DNA of 64,000 bases from JAAYPI01 sp963668615. GTDB lineage: Bacteria > Bacteroidota > Bacteroidia > Bacteroidales > Paludibacteraceae. The stretch's first letter is position 1, and every line of letters starts with the position of its first letter. Shown here in pieces: positions 63,203 to 64,000 of the stretch. The notes below the pieces were generated by a model that ran no database searches, was not told where the DNA came from, and worked only from the letters and a program-made list of their open reading frames with translations. The position numbers were made by a program, and so were the translations under genes. The DNA lies in contig CAXXCL010000001.1 of the NCBI GenBank assembly GCA_963668615.2, positions 251,196 to 315,195 on the forward strand. Reading direction: 5' to 3'.

Positions 63203-63784
63203 TCATGGCAAAAACAAGCGAAATGTTTTTCGATGGTAGGGTGTAACACCAAATTGAGCAAGTGCTTCGCGATGAAATTTGGTTGGATAGGCTTTGTTTT
63301 TATCCCATCCGTAATCAGGATAAAGCTTATGCAAGCCATCCATATAATCGTCTCTATACGTTTTTGCTAAAACTGAGGCAGCTGCAATTGACATATATTT
63401 TCCATCGCCTTTTATGATACAAGTATGTGGAATATCCGTTTTGTTCCTGAACTTATTTCCATCAATAAGCAAATGTTCAGGCACTGTTCCGAGTCTTTCA
63501 ATAGCTCTGTGCATTGCCAAGAAAGAAGCATTTAGAATGTTAATTTCGTCAATTTCACCCGCAGAAACTATCCCTACGCCAAATGCAATGGCATGCTTTT
63601 CTATAATGGGGCGTAACGCATAACGTTGTTTTTCTGACAGTTGTTTGGAATCATTTAATTCTTCCGACAGAAAATCTATAGGCAAAATAACGGCCGCTGC
63701 AAAAACAGGTCCAGCCAAACAACCACGACCTGCCTCATCGCAACCACATTCCATTCTATCTTTTTGTAAATAAGGCAACAACAT
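63203..63784 (-). CDS. rnhB: Ribonuclease HII
   Basis: A 193-residue enzyme from the ATG at 63784. I chose it because MLLPYLQKDRMECGCDEAGRG is the common beginning and it follows the upstream stop by four bases. An earlier in-frame start (63826) would overlap the neighbour. Catalytic residues are in CDEAGRGCLAGPV and LIDGNKFR. It removes RNA primers and misinserted ribonucleotides from DNA. It converges with proA. Confidence 0.94.
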   Translation of the reverse strand: MLLPYLQKDRMECGCDEAGRGCLAGPVFAAAVILPIDFLSEELNDSKQLSEKQRYALRPIIEKHAIAFGVGIVSAGEIDEINILNASFLAMHRAIERLGTVPEHLLIDGNKFRNKTDIPHTCIIKGDGKYMSIAAASVLAKTYRDDYMDGLHKLYPDYGWDKNKAYPTKFHREALAQFGVTPYHRKTFRLFLP

Positions 63785-63788
63785 ACTA

Positions 63789-64000
63789 TCATTTTTCTTG
63801 ATAAACGATTGTTGTAATAACATCACCGACCACTTTCAAGGTATTTTTGTCTATATTTTCCATCGTGTCATTAATAGTGTGCCATGTAGAAGGAAAGCCC
63901 AACTGGTTATCATAATGAATAATATCAATGCAGGGAATACCGGCAAGCTTATTGATATAATAATGATCATCTATAATAGGGGAACCTTGTGTATTAACAA
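63789..64000 (-). CDS. M28-family peptidase, C-terminal part (cut by window edge)
   Basis: The last 69 codons of a gene that enters from the right edge. The frame reads PIIDDHYYINKLAGIPCIDIIHYD, GFPSTWHTINDTMENIDKNTLK and ends ITTIVYQEK. The pattern DDHxxxN, then WHTxxDTxxNI is the C-terminal metal-binding part of M28 peptidases, including the glutaminyl-cyclase-like ones of Bacteroidota. The last metal ligand His is in TWHT. Start, signal peptide and the other ligands are outside the window. Confidence 0.82.
   Translation of the reverse strand, partial: VNTQGSPIIDDHYYINKLAGIPCIDIIHYDNQLGFPSTWHTINDTMENIDKNTLKVVGDVITTIVYQEK

Overview
The window is a low-GC Bacteroidota chromosome segment, most likely order Bacteroidales. 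The evidence is the gene families (long IspG, dapB-lepB-wbqC order, DUF4271-hemD-rnpA-yidD-tatD order, SusC-like plug protein), several proteins with C-terminal type IX secretion (T9SS) sorting domains, and promoters of the Bacteroidota type (TTTG, 19-20 bases, TAnnTTTG) in front of tRNAs, rpmH and radC. Genes are packed in short operons on both strands. I see no insertion sequence, prophage, CRISPR array or rRNA.

Layout. 1-3.5 kb: the end of a secreted papain-like protease, a cupin protein, an acyltransferase and a thioesterase. 3.6-7.2 kb (minus): two tRNA-Gln genes, tyrS, tadA, rmuC and a small RHH-like protein. 7.4-14.1 kb: yraN, an MmcQ/YjbR protein, dapB, lepB, wbqC-like, a secreted S1 protease, recO and tRNA-Arg. 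14.2-17.7 kb: a pentapeptide protein, a methyltransferase, then aroB and asd (minus). 17.8-24.1 kb is the accessory island described below. 24.4-29 kb: two lipoproteins and a lamin-tail surface protein. 29-37.9 kb: gpmI, rpmH, PASTA protein, rluD, plug-domain protein, pyrE, SRPBCC-like protein, argH, radical SAM protein and glycosyltransferase. 37.9-45 kb (minus): upp, polysaccharide deacetylase-like gene, radC, rpsT, tRNA-Glu, PAP2 protein, ispG and murF. 45.1-64 kb: kelch-like lipoprotein, coaD, argE-like and argB, rRNA/tRNA methyltransferase, LOG protein, the hemD/rnpA/yidD/tatD cluster, nucleoside kinase, acyl-CoA ligase with its XRE-cupin regulator, topA, M48 lipoprotein, proB, a frameshifted proA, rnhB and an M28 peptidase cut by the window edge.

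The most interesting region is 17.9-24.1 kb. It holds a 1339-residue Sec-exported protein with a TANFOR-like N-terminus, a fibronectin type III domain, a metzincin-like zinc protease (HELAH, residues 877-881, with a Met-turn-like NLMDY) and a C-terminal NlpC/P60-type amidase tip. A small exported protein overlaps its stop codon by ATGA. Directly downstream lies a second toxin tip with no start codon, resembling a GH19 muramidase/chitinase, again followed through an ATGA overlap by an exported SH3-ending protein. I read this as a polymorphic toxin with its immunity gene plus an orphan toxin-tip/immunity cassette, both aimed at peptidoglycan. A degenerate T9SS-cargo remnant sits two bases upstream of the toxin gene.

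The rest is mainly housekeeping: amino-acid synthesis (dapB, asd, aroB, argB, argE-like, argH, proB, proA), nucleotide salvage and synthesis (upp, pyrE, nucleoside kinase), cell wall (murF, PAP2), translation and tRNA maturation, and DNA repair. proA is broken by one extra A in a run of six A (62903-62908), which could be a real mutation or a sequencing error.
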